Assembly (NCBI GenBank): GCA_004352715.1
Contig: SCFE01000041.1
Coordinates: forward strand, 201,699-265,698
Length of the DNA stretch: 64,000 bases
Direction: 5' to 3'
DNA from: Hofstenia miamia
Lineage: Eukaryota > Xenacoelomorpha > Acoela
Shown here: positions 12,205-28,109 of the stretch, in pieces
How positions within the stretch are numbered: position 1 is the stretch's first letter
Layout of the letters: each line of letters starts with the position of its first letter
Position numbers and translations under genes: made by a program
The notes under the pieces: generated by a model
What the model saw: the letters and a program-made list of their open reading frames with translations, nothing else
Told to the model about the DNA's origin: nothing
Database searches by the model: none

Positions 12205-12538
12205 GGCTGAAACTGCAAGAACCCGAAATGAATCCCGTTTGCTGCTCCATCACGACAATGCCGCACCTCACACTGCAGCCACAACTGTGTCCTATCTGGA
12301 GGAGCAAGGAGTCCAGCTGCTTCCACACCCACCGTACTCCCCAAGCTTGGCTCCTTGCGACTTTTGGTTATTTCAAAAATTCAAAAAAGCCATTTCTGGA
12401 AGGCCGTTTTCAAGGATTCAACACTTGGCGAGAGCAGTTCGTTCAGAACTGCGGAGCATACCTACTTCGGAGTACCATGGATGCTTCCAGAGTTGGAAGA
12501 TGCGGATGCAGCGGTGCATAGATAGTGACGGAAAGTAA
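10675..12538 (+). pseudogene. mariner transposase, broken
   Basis: The N-terminus begins at 10675 (again at 11517 in the duplicate) with MEPSKDNFRFYIFTRMKLG, the paired-like helix-turn-helix region. Frameshifts and stops follow. The C-terminal half is open at 11996 to 12538. It contains HHDNAAPHTA and YSPSLAPCDFWLF, the second and third catalytic Asp with exactly 34 residues between them (DD34D, mariner). The first catalytic block (GDES type) is not recognisable, so no active enzyme is encoded. Confidence 0.88.
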
Positions 12539-12628
12539 TTTGAAAGAATGTGCCCATTGATTTTTCAACTTTGTAATTTTTCTTTAAATAAATGAATTGG
12601 TTGCAAAACTTTTTGATCACCCCTCGTA

Positions 12629-15149
<2,521 letters not shown>

Positions 15150-15630
15150 CAAATTGAATAAATTCGCCTACAATCCGATAGAGACTAATAGAACATCCTA
15201 CAGACGGGAAGCGAAGTCATATTTCGACCTACAAGTCTATCTTTACAAAGCAGCTTCTTCAGGAATAAGAAACTTCTCTCAACAAAACATTTTGTGACCG
15301 TGCATGATTGAATTTGGCAAACGTTGCATGATAAATGCTTTCTCTTGGGCAGTTTATGATGTCCAACATTTCAATTTCAAATTTGTCTTCCAAAATTCTG
15401 GATACCATTGTATTATGCGTGCATGAAAAAATATTATGTAGATTCTACTATTTCCATGAGGTTGATGACTAAGAAGAGCCGAGCACATAAACAACAACAA
15501 TAGCATTGCATTATTGACATCACAGCCTTCAATTTAAGGATAATTTCTAAGGACACATTTTGACAATATTTCCAAAACACGACGATTTTGACTTTATTTT
15601 GAACGTATTGATTTTTGGGTTGCCCTAATT
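15150..15630 (-). pseudogene. hAT transposase C-terminal remnant
   Basis: On the minus strand, the region around 15200 to 15310 reads CFVERSFLFLKKLLCKDRL, the same hAT dimerisation block seen at 1.5 kb, preceded by a related Cys-rich string (CNVCQIQSC). The boundary near 15629 carries the inverted copy of the TAGGGC end found at 1285. The other end is missing. It lies in CFAP46 intron 12. Confidence 0.65.
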
Positions 15631-17492
15631 ATCAGTTGATCACTAAATTTACATGTTTCTCTGTAAGTAATAATTTTGAGTCTTTTTTGGCTTGCTTAAC
15701 TTTAAAGCGCCTGGGAATTTTTGAAAATTTTTCGCCCCGCAACCTCTGACTTTGCCACGCCTCGTTTTGTTTGGATGCCTTTGCACATATCAAGAAACAG
15801 GCAAAGTTTTGTTGCCAAGCAGTTATTGTAAATACAGAACAGTTTTAGCTAAGTTCAATTAGCAAGCGAACTTGCGTGAATCCCAGCGATGTATATTTTT
15901 TTTTAACTTAAGAGAAAGAAAATACAAAACAACGATTAATAAACATCGGTATTAACATATTTCTACAGTAAATGTTGAATATGTTAATCATTCTGCCGTT
16001 AAATAACTGATTTGCGGATAGATGCTTTTCGTCATACCTGTCTGAGTATTTTGATATGCCCAATTGACATCGTTCAGCACAAAAAAAACAAAATTTTGAC
16101 TATTACTTTTGAGGCTTTGAGAACAAAATCAAGACAGAGATTCAATCAATCAGTTTTAATAACATTTGAAAGCAGTGGGAAAACTTACCTAATCATTGTG
16201 AAATTATCTTGGAGCAACAAAGCATAAAAAGGGGTCAATGAAATGGAACTCTCTGATATTGAGGGCTTAGTGTAATATTTGATGTGGTATTTTGTAATTT
16301 TTGCTTGAAATTTACATGAAGCTTAGTGTTTTATGGAATACATATTCAGAAATAGATATTTAGAATAGATAGAAAATTCGTGTCACTCAATAGGTATAAT
16401 GTAATTCAAACAAATGGATTTAAAAATTAGTATCTTCAAACAACGTCAAGCAATCATGCTCTATTTAGAGCATAAATTTTTTATGATTGACTTTTTATCA
16501 TATTAAATATTGCAAAATGTTTTGATCAAGCCAAAGAAATCAATGTTGAAATTGCTGACTTTTAAGCTCCCAGTAAACAAATTCTAATGAATTGAGATTG
16601 CTTGAACAATTAAAATTGTTATGAAAATTAGAAACTGGCCGTTTCAAACTTTTTTATGTTAACTTGAAAATGCAGTTTTAGTATTCATAAATATTTATTC
16701 GAGTATTTTATAAATTCTTAAATACATGTTCATACTGTTCACTCGCGAAGCATATCGAATAATAGCTTGAAGTCCGTGAATTTCCGTGCATCGCTGGACA
16801 TTCATGTTTGTAAATGTCCAGAAGAGCTATATTCAATCAGCACTCCAATTTGTAAATCGATTTTGTAGATGCATATTCAAGGAGTAATTTAACCTCGGAG
16901 AAATTTCTAGTAATGAGGAATTTGTGGAACAGAAATAAGAGAATTTTTTTTGAATTATTGTAAAGAAGTCTACAAAAAGTTTAAAACCACGACGGCACCA
17001 ATAGATGAAGGAATCGCAATAATTGAAAACTTCAAAAACTGTTTGTTGTTCATATTTCCAAGAAAAGAAAATGTTTTAATTAATTTAGATTGAACGTAGT
17101 CATAAAATAAAACATTATTAAAATTTCAAATTTTCAAAGGTTTCCGATATCATGAGCAAGTTATGATGCGGAAGAGATGGCCGCGAGGAAAAATTGCACA
17201 AGATATTCACTCTCCAACAAAACACAAAAGAAAACATAATACAGATGTTCTCAACATATATGTTAGAACTTATCCGAAAAAATCAATGCATATCATTCGC
17301 GATTTTGATTTCTTTTCCTTGAAAATTAACAATATTTCGAGCTTTATGTAATATAAGCGAAATCCAATCGAAAACTAGCATTCGTGATATTCATTAGTAT
17401 TTATTACATCTCGATAGTATTATTGAATCAAAGTAGTTTTACAATCCATTGAAATTATTCTAAAAATTATAAACTCAGCACGTAATTGTACT
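15631..17492. other. CFAP46 intron 12, middle part
   Basis: No exon or mobile-element signature recognised. Bases 15719 to 15770 are locally GC-richer and resemble fragments of MITE ends, without a partner. Confidence 0.35.
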
Positions 17493-17500
17493 ATATGATG

Positions 17501-17858
17501 TAAGGCTGTGCGATTCAGCAAAAATGGAATCGAATCGAAATAAATGAAAATCGAATCGAATAAAAATAGGTGAATTGAATCTTTCGATTTTTTAGCAAAC
17601 AGGCATCGGAATTAACAGACTCGTTTTAACACGACCCCATTTAAAAAATTACATTGATATAATTGTCTGTTAATATAATTGATTTTAATATGAATACTAC
17701 AATGAATATTTATATAATATGTGGACCACACCAGCCTCGCAATACCTCCGCACACCAGACCACCGAAGTCAAGCTTAGGTTGTGCGATTTAGCAAAAATC
17801 GAATAGAAATAAGTGAAAATCGAATCGAAATTAAAATTAGCAGAATCGCACAGCCTTA
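17501..17858. mobile_element. hAT-type MITE, 358 bp, exact 8-bp target duplication
   Basis: The inverted ends are TAAGGCTGTGCGATTC on both sides, bordered by the exact 8-bp direct repeat ATATGATG (17493 to 17500 and 17859 to 17866). Inside, the left-end sequence recurs in direct orientation at about 17775 to 17825 with several substitutions. No coding potential. Confidence 0.85.
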
Positions 17859-17866
17859 ATATGATG

Positions 17867-20800
17867 TTAAGAACATCAAGTCAACCGCAATTTTTTGCAT
17901 GACGTAGCACATTTTTCTATTGAATTCAATTGAAAATAAAATAAGGGTGCGACTATGAAAATGTTTAGAATTAAACCTTTAAGTAGAATCTTATCGGCAG
18001 TAATTTGCCATCCGATGAATCCCATCGACATAGATAGTAATAAAACTTGATACAATGAATAAATAAAATATTTTGTAGGCATGAGCACTAAACAATCTCC
18101 ACACAATAGATTTATAAAATGAACGCTCATTATGCTACGGTATGCTGCCTATTTATATATTGCAACAACATTAAAATCACTGATTATCCGTGAGACGATT
18201 AGCTGATGCCGCAGAAATATAAATAAGGCTTTAATGTTATATGAATATTATAACTAAAATATATTGCATTGTAGGTTCTGATATTTTGTCAATTGCCTTT
18301 TAACTCCTATATTGCACTCATAGAGGCTTCAGGCCTCGAGCATACTTTAACTTGTAATAAAACATAAAATAATAACAGTACAGTCTACTCTTTCCGTGTC
18401 TATATGGTGTATAAACCAAACAAATATGGCGTGTTCCTATGTCTCCACGAAAAGAAAGGCGGTCATTCATCTGACGTCCATGCATCATGACGATGTCATT
18501 TGAAATCGTGAAAAAAGCAAATGATGACCGACAAAGCTCATCCATCCTCAATATCCTCAATATTGATGCGTTGGACACCTATCAAATTTGGAAAAAATTA
18601 ATCCAAATTGGAATGGCGGCGGAGGTATCGCATTCGTTTGTTTCTTTTCGAGTTATCAACCTCTCTCTCATGGGACCTTTCATTTTGCATCGAGCTCAAC
18701 AACCTCGCTTGCAGCTAAGTTCTCCCTCAATAGTTTACAAACTAAACAAAAAGAAATAAGGTGCATTATGATAATTGATTAGAAACATATCTTATGCCTA
18801 CTTTTGATAAGTTTGTTCATTAAAAGGAGGGCAGGCTGTTTAAGGTTAATTAACTATGTGTTAGATAGTTAATTGAAACAACAACGATCAACCATATTTT
18901 TAAATCAAACTTTGGAAAAACTTTGCTAACTGCACCACTTAGCACAATATGAACTAATATTTCTAAAGAATATTTAAATTTTTCGGATATAAACACTAAT
19001 AAATCTCTGAAATAAAAAATCTTGTTTAAAAATATAGTTGACTAGACTTTTATCTAGTAATATATATAATATAATTTGCAAAACGAAGTCTCTATATACG
19101 AGACTTCCAAAATATAAGTTGATATTAGTTCTAAAACACATAAAAAGGTTTACGAGATATAAAAACCTAGAAGAACCTTAAAAATAACGACTCCTATATT
19201 ACAACTTTCTGAGCTGGATTTGTCAGATGTCAAGTTAATAAAAATGGCCTTGAACAAAGATGGCGAAAACTTTCAAGATATTCAAAGAGAAACTTTTCTA
19301 TTAATTTGTAGCACAAAAGTCCTTGTAAATTAAACTCCTTAAGCAATTCAGATTTCAAAGTAGACAAAGTGAAATGTCAGAAGGTTCAAACAAGAAAAAA
19401 CAATTGAACAACATCATTTTGAGAATTCAATCAAAACTCAAATACAATAAAATTAGTCTCTCGCTTAACACGAATCCGCTTTCTCTAAACATCCAATAAA
19501 GACGGAATAAAAGAAGGAAGCAAGGCTATTAACAAAACGGACTTCTGTTAATTGCGTAATTAATAAATACTGCTTAAAAAATTATTCCTAGGTTAAATTG
19601 AAGTTTTGAATTAATATTTAAGATTATGCATATTATAGCATACTAGTTAATACAATATTTTACATGTAAGTAACCAATTGCTGATTAAATAATTAGGCTA
19701 AAACTGGTAAACAATGTTTTAGCAAAATCAATGTAATATGAGATCATTTAACACGAATTCAGATTTCATCCAGATCATTCAAACACTTGAAACAACTCTT
19801 TTTAAAACTGAGGTTAGCTGATTTGGTAATGAATAGAGATTTTATGTCTTCTCAGAATGCAAGGTAGCATCGTCACAAACGACTTTGTTAAAACGAAATG
19901 TAATAGATAAAAAGCTAAGCAAAATAGTTTGATATACATACTCCTTCATAAGAATATTATAAGAATGGCTATCTTTGTCATTCTTAAGTAGCGTTCAGAC
20001 CTACAACTTTGTTCACAATTTTTACTTTAGATTTAATTAAAATTTTCAAAACTAATATATTGTAATTCGAAATTAGGACCGATCAAAATGATTACGATAA
20101 TTTAACAAAAAGTCAATAACAATATGCAACTCTAATAGTTGATAACTTGGAGTTTATATCGTACTCCATGGTTTTGAGGCTGCAGTCTGTTTACACAAGT
20201 GGTTGTTTTCCCCTCCTGCTTATTTCGTAAATTTTAATGAGCAAATATTTGTTTTCAGGGATTTCAGAATTAAAAGATTATAAACAGACATAATTTTAAA
20301 TGCAACTTAATAAACACTAAGAGAAATTTTTACACTAGAACAGCGAGTACTCCTTGAGAATAAATGTACATCTAATGTTTCAAATGTGAAAACTATGGAA
20401 TTAAAACAAAATTTCTACAAATAGCAAATTCAGTAAGATTATCGACATAATCGGAAGTATGTGTACTTGCTAGTGTTTTTGCTGAATGAATAATGAGGTA
20501 AACAAAAAATGCTTAGAGATCAATTTGACCTATTGTCGCGTTTCTAGTGTTAATAGAATGTTATCAAATGGCTTCGGATTTTCTTTTAAATATAATTGGA
20601 CGCTAATTGTGCAGAAACAAAGCTATCTGCGAGATATTGTTTCACAAACTGACAGACTTGATGTAGAGTATATCAATGGGGACTATTCACGAAATTTGAA
20701 TTCTTGAATAAATTGAGAAAATTAAAACTTCACAACATGAGTTGCTTAAGTTTTCTTGTCCTTGTAAAAAATTATACATTATTAAAGAGATATATATAGT

Positions 20801-21717
20801 CATTTTTATTTCAATAAAGTTGCTTATCTAGTTGATGATTGAAATAAATCTAAAATTTGGGTGCTTTTAGTGTTCTTACGGGTAGATAAAAAAACTTTTA
20901 AAAAGACATAATAATTAATTATTTTAGATTCAGTTTTGTATGGCTAATGACGTCATTCATATGAAATGTGTGTAATAGGCTGACATTTGAATCTTTAATA
21001 TCTCTTTAATTCCACGGCAAACTTCTACTTTGACAAAAATTGGCAAACCTTATTAGTAATATTCTGAAATACTGTTCCCAGTTTCTTTATCAATGATTTC
21101 AGTTTTTATGATAGACCCAGTCGTACTGAAATATTTAGTCCGAGGTCTCATTCCCGTGATACTGTGAGGTTCCGAAGAAGCTCAGTGTGTAGAAATTACC
21201 ATAGATGGTTTCGAACCCGAAAATAAATAATTATTAATCAAATTGGGGACCAAGAGTGAATATTTTAATAAATATTGAAGCTGATTCAACTGTCATTAGA
21301 AAAATATTCATTCAATGTTCGTACACATTTACAATCAATTTCATTAATTATATCGTTGCTCAAAAACACATTAGTGACTAGTAATGGTTGTAAATCGCTT
21401 AAATCATTTTACAGTGGAAACAAAAGATTCAAAGCAGCTTGAGACTCAAACATTTAGAAGTATTCTGTACTTCTCTACTTGAGTTTCGAGTAGTGTAGGT
21501 AATTGAAATAATCATTTACCATCGGCAATCGTTTACGCAAAAAATTGTACTTTTGCAAATTCGGGATCTAAACTTTTGATGTGTAGAACAAGATAAGCCC
21601 TTAAATTCAAAAAGAAGATGGTGCTAACAATCTACAAAACTAACTTTTTAACTGATATTTATAAAATAATTGTTATAAAAAGTGTACATGTGTCCAGAAA
21701 TATAAAGAGTGTGTAAC
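17867..21717. other. CFAP46 intron 12, right part, nothing recognised
   Basis: About 3.9 kb of AT-rich intron with no exon, transposase block or clear inverted pair seen on either strand. Confidence 0.4.
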
Positions 21718-21856
21718 CTTAATCGGTCTTGTTGATTACCCAATCTCTTTAGATGGCCTTCCGTTTTTTCAACGTATTGAAGATAATGCTTGGCCTTTTC
21801 ACCCAGTGGTGCTGTTGCAGTATACATTCCTTTTTTACCGCTTGCAGCTGCAACAA
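21718..21856 (-). CDS. CFAP46: CFAP46 exon 12
   Basis: The exon follows TTTTTTAG and encodes VVAAASGKKGMYTATAPLGE, KAKHYLQYVEKTEGHL and KRLGNQQDRL, ending AG|GTTACA. It matches the family's STGKNRG...AAGHLRRLGNENDKER region. The one base left by exon 11 is completed here. The intron between exons 11 and 12 contains the 892-N gap, a decayed mariner, a Mutator-like fragment and Tc1-like repeats. Confidence 0.88.
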
Positions 21857-23249
21857 CTAAAAAATGTACACTCAGAATAGCTTATAGTAAATAAGCATTC
21901 AAAATCTTAGAATCGGGTTTAGTATGAGAATTAAAATTATAAGGAACAATATTTCAACTAAAACCAATTTTACAGCCTATCAAGATAAGATTCGATCACA
22001 TTAAAATGGTAAAATTCAAGTTCAATTCATATTATTCGGATTAAATTTTGTAATCATAGACACATCATGCCATCCCAACAGCACGCTCACTAAAAGTATA
22101 CGCTACAATTAAAATGCCAAATAAAAGGAGAAAGATAAATTAAGGAAAATAAATTTGTTATAAAATAGTTATTAAAAATTTACGGAAATAAAGTTTTACA
22201 TAAATATCTTCTATTTAAAGAAAATTTCAAATTTGACAGCATTAATTGTTATATTGAGAGTTACTAAAGAAAATTTGAACAATTAATTGCCAATATAGCC
22301 AATACATTTACCACAAAATAAAGCTGAAAAAAATCTGTTAACAGATGAACAAACAAGTTTACACAGATGAGCTAATTTCGATACTGAAATACTCTGGTTT
22401 TATAAACTTTCATATTTTTCAGCGCATAAAATGCATTTATTTAAAATACTAATATACTATACACCAAATAGATCATACCAAAAATTTATTTCTTCGTTTG
22501 AATGTTATATTCAAACAGCATTAACAAAATTTAAAAATTAACAAATTGAGCTTTGAACAATGAGCTCGTTGGAATGAAACACTATTGGAAAATGGATTCA
22601 GGAAGTCTTGTTGTATAGACTAGTTGTCTACAAAGATCTCTTAAAGTGAATTAAATCCATACAACTGTTGAAACTATGATGCAATGGGATAAATGAATTT
22701 CCCTAATAACGCGACAAAAAACAAAAACATGAATAACTTTGTGATATTTGCAACTAATAATATCAGAAAATATATCATTAGCATGCGCTAAAATTTGTCA
22801 AGGTTTTGCATAGAATAACGATTCTAAGCAAGAAACTTAAAATAAATACATTAACTACATTGACAAACAAAATTTCTAATTAGTGTGTTTTCAATATTCC
22901 AAGGAAAAGCTTACATTTTCACTTAGTGTTTATTGTGTTGTGGTAATGAATGTAAAATCAAATGCAAGTTCTTGAAATGAGAGTTGATTATTAAAAATAG
23001 AAAATGATAAAATATTAAAAACATAAAATAAATTTAAATTTGTCAAGATCTATAATTACAACAATAAATGTGACAAAAATAATTGCAAGGAGAGAAAGAA
23101 GAGTTGATTTTTTACGCTTCACAGAATTCTAGTATTTTCCAAATTTCAAAGTCGATTGTAAAGTTTGAATTGGCAAAAGAATGAAAACAATATGGAATTC
23201 ATTATTTTGCAATAAACTATTACCAAAATAATTCCTACTTTAGTTTGTA
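21857..23249. other. CFAP46 intron 11, first part
   Basis: AT-rich, no exon or repeat signature recognised. Confidence 0.4.
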
Positions 23250-23275
23250 AATATATATATATATATATATATATA
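23250..23275. repeat. (AT)n microsatellite
   Basis: An uninterrupted AT run within CFAP46 intron 11, about 190 bases left of the large N gap. Confidence 0.9.
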
Positions 23276-23465
23276 GCCCAGCACTACATATAATTTCTGG
23301 TCTGTATTTTATGTAAGAAAAGTTCCAGGCAAAGATCATCGAAAGACAATATCCCAATAATTTTCAGAAGTTTGTGATAAAACGCAATGTTGTGTTGATA
23401 TGAGTAAATTCTAACCCAAACCTAAAGTATATTTCCAAAAATTAAATAAATCCGCTGTTATGTTT

Positions 23466-24357
23466 NNNNNNNNNNNNNNNNNNNNNNNNNNNNNNNNNNN
23501 NNNNNNNNNNNNNNNNNNNNNNNNNNNNNNNNNNNNNNNNNNNNNNNNNNNNNNNNNNNNNNNNNNNNNNNNNNNNNNNNNNNNNNNNNNNNNNNNNNNN
23601 NNNNNNNNNNNNNNNNNNNNNNNNNNNNNNNNNNNNNNNNNNNNNNNNNNNNNNNNNNNNNNNNNNNNNNNNNNNNNNNNNNNNNNNNNNNNNNNNNNNN
23701 NNNNNNNNNNNNNNNNNNNNNNNNNNNNNNNNNNNNNNNNNNNNNNNNNNNNNNNNNNNNNNNNNNNNNNNNNNNNNNNNNNNNNNNNNNNNNNNNNNNN
23801 NNNNNNNNNNNNNNNNNNNNNNNNNNNNNNNNNNNNNNNNNNNNNNNNNNNNNNNNNNNNNNNNNNNNNNNNNNNNNNNNNNNNNNNNNNNNNNNNNNNN
23901 NNNNNNNNNNNNNNNNNNNNNNNNNNNNNNNNNNNNNNNNNNNNNNNNNNNNNNNNNNNNNNNNNNNNNNNNNNNNNNNNNNNNNNNNNNNNNNNNNNNN
24001 NNNNNNNNNNNNNNNNNNNNNNNNNNNNNNNNNNNNNNNNNNNNNNNNNNNNNNNNNNNNNNNNNNNNNNNNNNNNNNNNNNNNNNNNNNNNNNNNNNNN
24101 NNNNNNNNNNNNNNNNNNNNNNNNNNNNNNNNNNNNNNNNNNNNNNNNNNNNNNNNNNNNNNNNNNNNNNNNNNNNNNNNNNNNNNNNNNNNNNNNNNNN
24201 NNNNNNNNNNNNNNNNNNNNNNNNNNNNNNNNNNNNNNNNNNNNNNNNNNNNNNNNNNNNNNNNNNNNNNNNNNNNNNNNNNNNNNNNNNNNNNNNNNNN
24301 NNNNNNNNNNNNNNNNNNNNNNNNNNNNNNNNNNNNNNNNNNNNNNNNNNNNNNNNN
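23466..24357. other. Assembly gap, 892 N
   Basis: Unknown sequence. The right border is an AT microsatellite (24358 to 24378), a likely cause of the break. Confidence 0.95.
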
Positions 24358-24839
24358 ATATATATATATATATATATAACGTACTGCTTAAAAATATGAA
24401 TGAAGCACTAGAGGATACTAAAAATATAATTACAGGAAATTGCTTTATAAGCCGTTAGATCTATAGTTGATAATATGCGCCCCCTCCAAGCAACAATCAA
24501 CAGTCATACGTACACTTCAACAGTTAGACAAGTACAAGATATCTACTATTCACGCATAATAAAAAACAATGGGTAAAAACCTGCAAAGAAAATTAGTTTC
24601 AACTTGTAATTTCTTTGTTGGACAACATTGAAATCTTATCGTTCAAAAATCACTGAGCTTGCATCTCAAAATTTTATTTACGCATTTATAAACTGAATAC
24701 AATACATGAACATTTCATGCCTTATCAACAAATTTTTATGCGAACATAGCATGACAGATTTGCAAATGAACAACCCCTTTTTATGTGAAAACGGAGCAGT
24801 AACTGGGAATTGGGGCAAGCAAAATTCAAAAGAGATCAA

Positions 24840-25695
24840 TGAGTCTTAGGGTGATATTATTAGGAGCAGTACAGTGCAGTGATATGTAAAAACTGTAAAC
24901 GATATCGATGAAGATTTGACGGATGGAAGAACTGGTTATTCAGACCATAAACGAAGTGCAATCAAAGATGGAAACATTTTGGCAGTGAAAAACGTTATTC
25001 AAGATGACAACAGACTCGGTATAGTCGATATTGCCGAAGTTGTTGTCATTAACACTGGATCAGTATTTACCCAATATCCATGAAAATTTAGAACTGAGAT
25101 CGGTTGCAGTGAAGTGGGTTCCTTATCAGTTAATAAATGACAACAAGTTGGCACGCATTAATGCGGTAGACACTGGAAGCCAATGATCACTAGAAAAAGG
25201 AAATGTTTATGGTTTGTTAATGAGAAAGTAGTGTACCTTAGAACAATTGGCAAACGACGTTCAAATCGCTGCTGTGTTGGTGATAATTTTGATGAATCTC
25301 AGCCAGTCCTCCGATTTCAGTTTGAGAAGAAGTGTATGGCGTTGGCAGGGATGCTCCAAAAGGAAGAAACGGTTAACAGTGAGCGTTACTATTCATATGA
25401 TTACCAAGCTTTCTCGGTAACATACCGCTACCTCCACAAGAGCATTCATTGAGCACCGAGATTTCAACTTTCTATACCTGATACCATATTCACCTGAGTT
25501 CAATGTCCTCGACAGTATTGTATTCAATTTGTTTGTACATAAGCGGGTATCCTTTGAATTTGCCAATGGCGATGATTTGAACAGTTTCATGACAGATGTT
25601 TTGAAGGGGCTATCATTAGTAGCATTGGAACATCTGCAAGAGAAGTTGTTGAATGAACTAACTCTTACAACTGAACGCTGTGGTAGTTATATTTA
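24840..25695 (+). pseudogene. Decayed mariner-like transposase
   Basis: The plus strand reads, across several stops and frameshifts, NVIQDDNRLGIVDIAEVVV, ELRSVAVKWVPYQL and then ALEHLQEKLLNEL near the end. These follow the order of a mariner transposase: helix-turn-helix, the WVPxxL linker and the C-terminal helix. The DNAPH and PDLAPCDF catalytic blocks are not intact. It lies in CFAP46 intron 11 and is clearly older than the copy at 10.5 kb. Confidence 0.65.
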
Positions 25696-25799
25696 GTTTG
25701 TTATGTATGAACATTCACAACTAATATTCTTTGTTGTCAATATATTTGATACTTCCGTTATTTTTGAAAGTACCCGAACGAGAGTTTGAACAATATGAA

Positions 25800-26100
25800 A
25801 TAGAAACGATGCCCAAAAGGCACCTTCGTTGGGGCCAAGAAAATACAATGGGGAGCAGCAGATGCTGTATTGGCTTTCAATGATGGCATGAAATCAAGGA
25901 TTAAAGTTTTGGAAAAGATGGGAATCCAAAGCTGCACAACAATGACGTCAACTTTTGAAAAATGTGACATGCGACGACTCTCTGAGGCTCGGAGGAAAAG
26001 CTCCGACAAAGGTGCTAAACATTGAGAAACATTAAGAAAGGTTTTGAAGAGACTCTAAAAGAGAATGAAGGAGAGCATATATACCAGGGGCTATTAGACC
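25800..26100 (+). pseudogene. Mutator-like transposase C-terminal fragment
   Basis: The plus strand reads WGAADAVLAFNDGMKSRIKV, LEKMGIQSC and MRRLSEARRKSSDKGAK. The AxxxFNDGxxxxxxVLExMGI...RxxxARRxSS pattern resembles the C-terminus of the Mutator-like transposases common in invertebrate genomes (recalled). Only this tail is present, with a stop after AKH. Confidence 0.5.
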
Positions 26101-26297
26101 TTATTCCCAAGCACCACTGGTATGAATTTGACTTTATTAACGATATGTGGCTCCACGTTTATAGTTTTTGTGTCGAAATGTATGATGCTAGTTTAAAACA
26201 CATTTGTCTCAAAATCTTCAAATTCGCTAATTTTGAGAACCATTTTCATGATATCTTAAAAACTAAATATGGCATATTAATGAAATTTACAGACTAG

Positions 26298-27114
26298 GTA
26301 TAGAATGGTATTATCTACAAAATGGACTATTTTCAGACTTCTAGTATGTATACTTTTCATTAATTATTAATGCTAACGAGTTTATCGATTGTTGCATATA
26401 ATCATTATGATAATTAATGATTTATAATTCATAAAGTAAACACCAGTATACATGATCTTAGTTCAGATTGGGCTGTATACACTCCTTGCAATGTGTACCA
26501 AGTTTGAACAAGTTCTGTTGTTCCTTTCAAGATATCTTGAAAAATGCTGAATTTTTAATATATTTTTTGTTTTTTATCAAATCACGTGATATGCAAATTA
26601 GGCGAGACCCAAATTAATTTTTTTCCTCTGCCTTGTGGTTTTCAACTCTCCACTTACAGAAAACATGTAAAATTCAAAACACAAATTGACCTAATAGATT
26701 TTAACTCAAGATTATTGTTACACCACTAATTCTAGGGAGTACGCCATCTTAAGTTAATCATTTTCATTTGAAAAACAATTTTAAAAATTAATTTTAAAAG
26801 CCAGTGACCATTAAATAAAACATTTAATCTCCCTAAATTTACGTTAAACAGACATTCAGTTTACGAAACATAATTAATTACAACATCTATCCTATCACTC
26901 GTTTGTATGCCCATATATAATATCACAGCTTTACAATTTACGAGGGAATGTAATTACAAAATAAACAATATCCTTAGATAAGGCTGGTCATAGACGAAAG
27001 TTTCCCCGCGGTTTTAATTTAATTGATATATATCGTCTAATCCCACATAGGTCATTCATTGCACTCATCTGTTTATATTCCTTCGAACTGACAGAATTAT
27101 CAACTTTCCAAATA
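26298..27114. other. CFAP46 intron 11, spacer
   Basis: No recognisable feature. Confidence 0.35.
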
Positions 27115-27500
27115 TGGATCGACAGGCAAAGAGTTCATCATCAAAACTTTTAGAAATTGTTAGAAAGTATCCCAAAGAGCTTAAAGCAAGGAAGGTGTTT
27201 TACCGTTAAGGAAGCATGGGAAACTTTAAATGACTTCACAACTTCCGCATTTGGAGAAGTAAATATGATGTTTCTATCTACTTAAAGGACCAATTACCTG
27301 GCTGCGGCATTGAGAAGATCATTGATATGGCGAACTCAAATATTAGCCCGGAAATATATGCTAAACTTCAGTTATTTACTCCAACATAGGTGGAAGTTGA
27401 AAGATTTTTCTCACAGTTGAAAAAACTCCTTCAGAAAGATAGAAATTTCAATTGCAAAAATGTTGAAAAATATATTTTAGTTATATATAACTGTAAAAAG
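27115..27500 (+). pseudogene. hAT transposase C-terminal remnant
   Basis: Starting MDRQAKSSSSKLLEIV and ending VEVERFFSQLKKLLQKDRNF, with several stops between. It is the hAT dimerisation domain and the same family as the remnants at 1.5 and 15.2 kb by the shared VERxFxxLKKLLxKDR string. Confidence 0.65.
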
Positions 27501-28109
27501 CTGAAATGTCAATAAACGCTACTTTTGTTAATATTTTGTCAATTTTCAAGAAAAATTCAATTTTGAACACAAAATAAAATAAACTGCAGGTATAAATCTA
27601 CTATATACTGTTATAAGAGTTACAGAAAATTCGGCGTTAATCTCTACTTTTCTCACGTTAATTAACCGTTTTTTCCTTGAAAAAAAATACAAAACGTGCA
27701 TTTCTGTCAATTAAAATCACGTCGAACTATTTGGCTTTTATGTACTACTTAATTGAGTTGATTAAACTAGAAACCTATTTACATATTTTATTCAGCAACC
27801 TATATACTGTTATCCAAAAGATTTAGATTTCAAGAACAGATTGTTAAATTTTAGCAAATCTGAAATACAGTCATTGTCAAAATGTTTCGACATTAGTCCA
27901 TTCTCTCTTTTTCTTTAATATTTTTGTTTATGCTATCATTTCAATAGACATTATAAACTATCAAGTGAAATTATACAAAAACTTACTTAATCTAGTAACT
28001 TGTAGGAGAACAATGACTATTGACAACAGTCTTTAGAGGCTGGAAATGGATAAATATAATTTTCTTATTTCTTCATCCGGGATAAAATTCTGCCAAAGTT
28101 TATTAAGAT

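Larger units (their letters stand above)
10491..12626 (+). mobile_element. mariner element with an internal 842-bp duplication
   Basis: The inverted ends start CGAGGGGTGATCAATAAGTT and (reverse complement of the right end) CGAGGGGTGATCAAAAAGTT, and TA dinucleotides lie on both sides (10489 and 12627). Removing one of the two identical 842-bp copies leaves about 1.29 kb, the normal mariner length. It sits in CFAP46 intron 13. The Tc1/mariner superfamily moves by cut-and-paste into TA. Confidence 0.92.

Noticed and set aside
17876-18130. Minus-strand 84-codon ORF with hydrophobic stretches
   Set aside because: AT-rich DNA readily encodes such strings; no CFAP46 match, no splice consistency and no known family.
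23460-24458. Long ORFs across N runs (also at 38005, 49003, 56771 and 58337)
   Set aside because: They are open only because N codons cannot be stops; real sequence at their edges is microsatellite or antisense to transposon genes.
25393-25590. Minus-strand ORF with MKLFKSSPLANS
   Set aside because: Antisense of the decayed mariner; no family resemblance.
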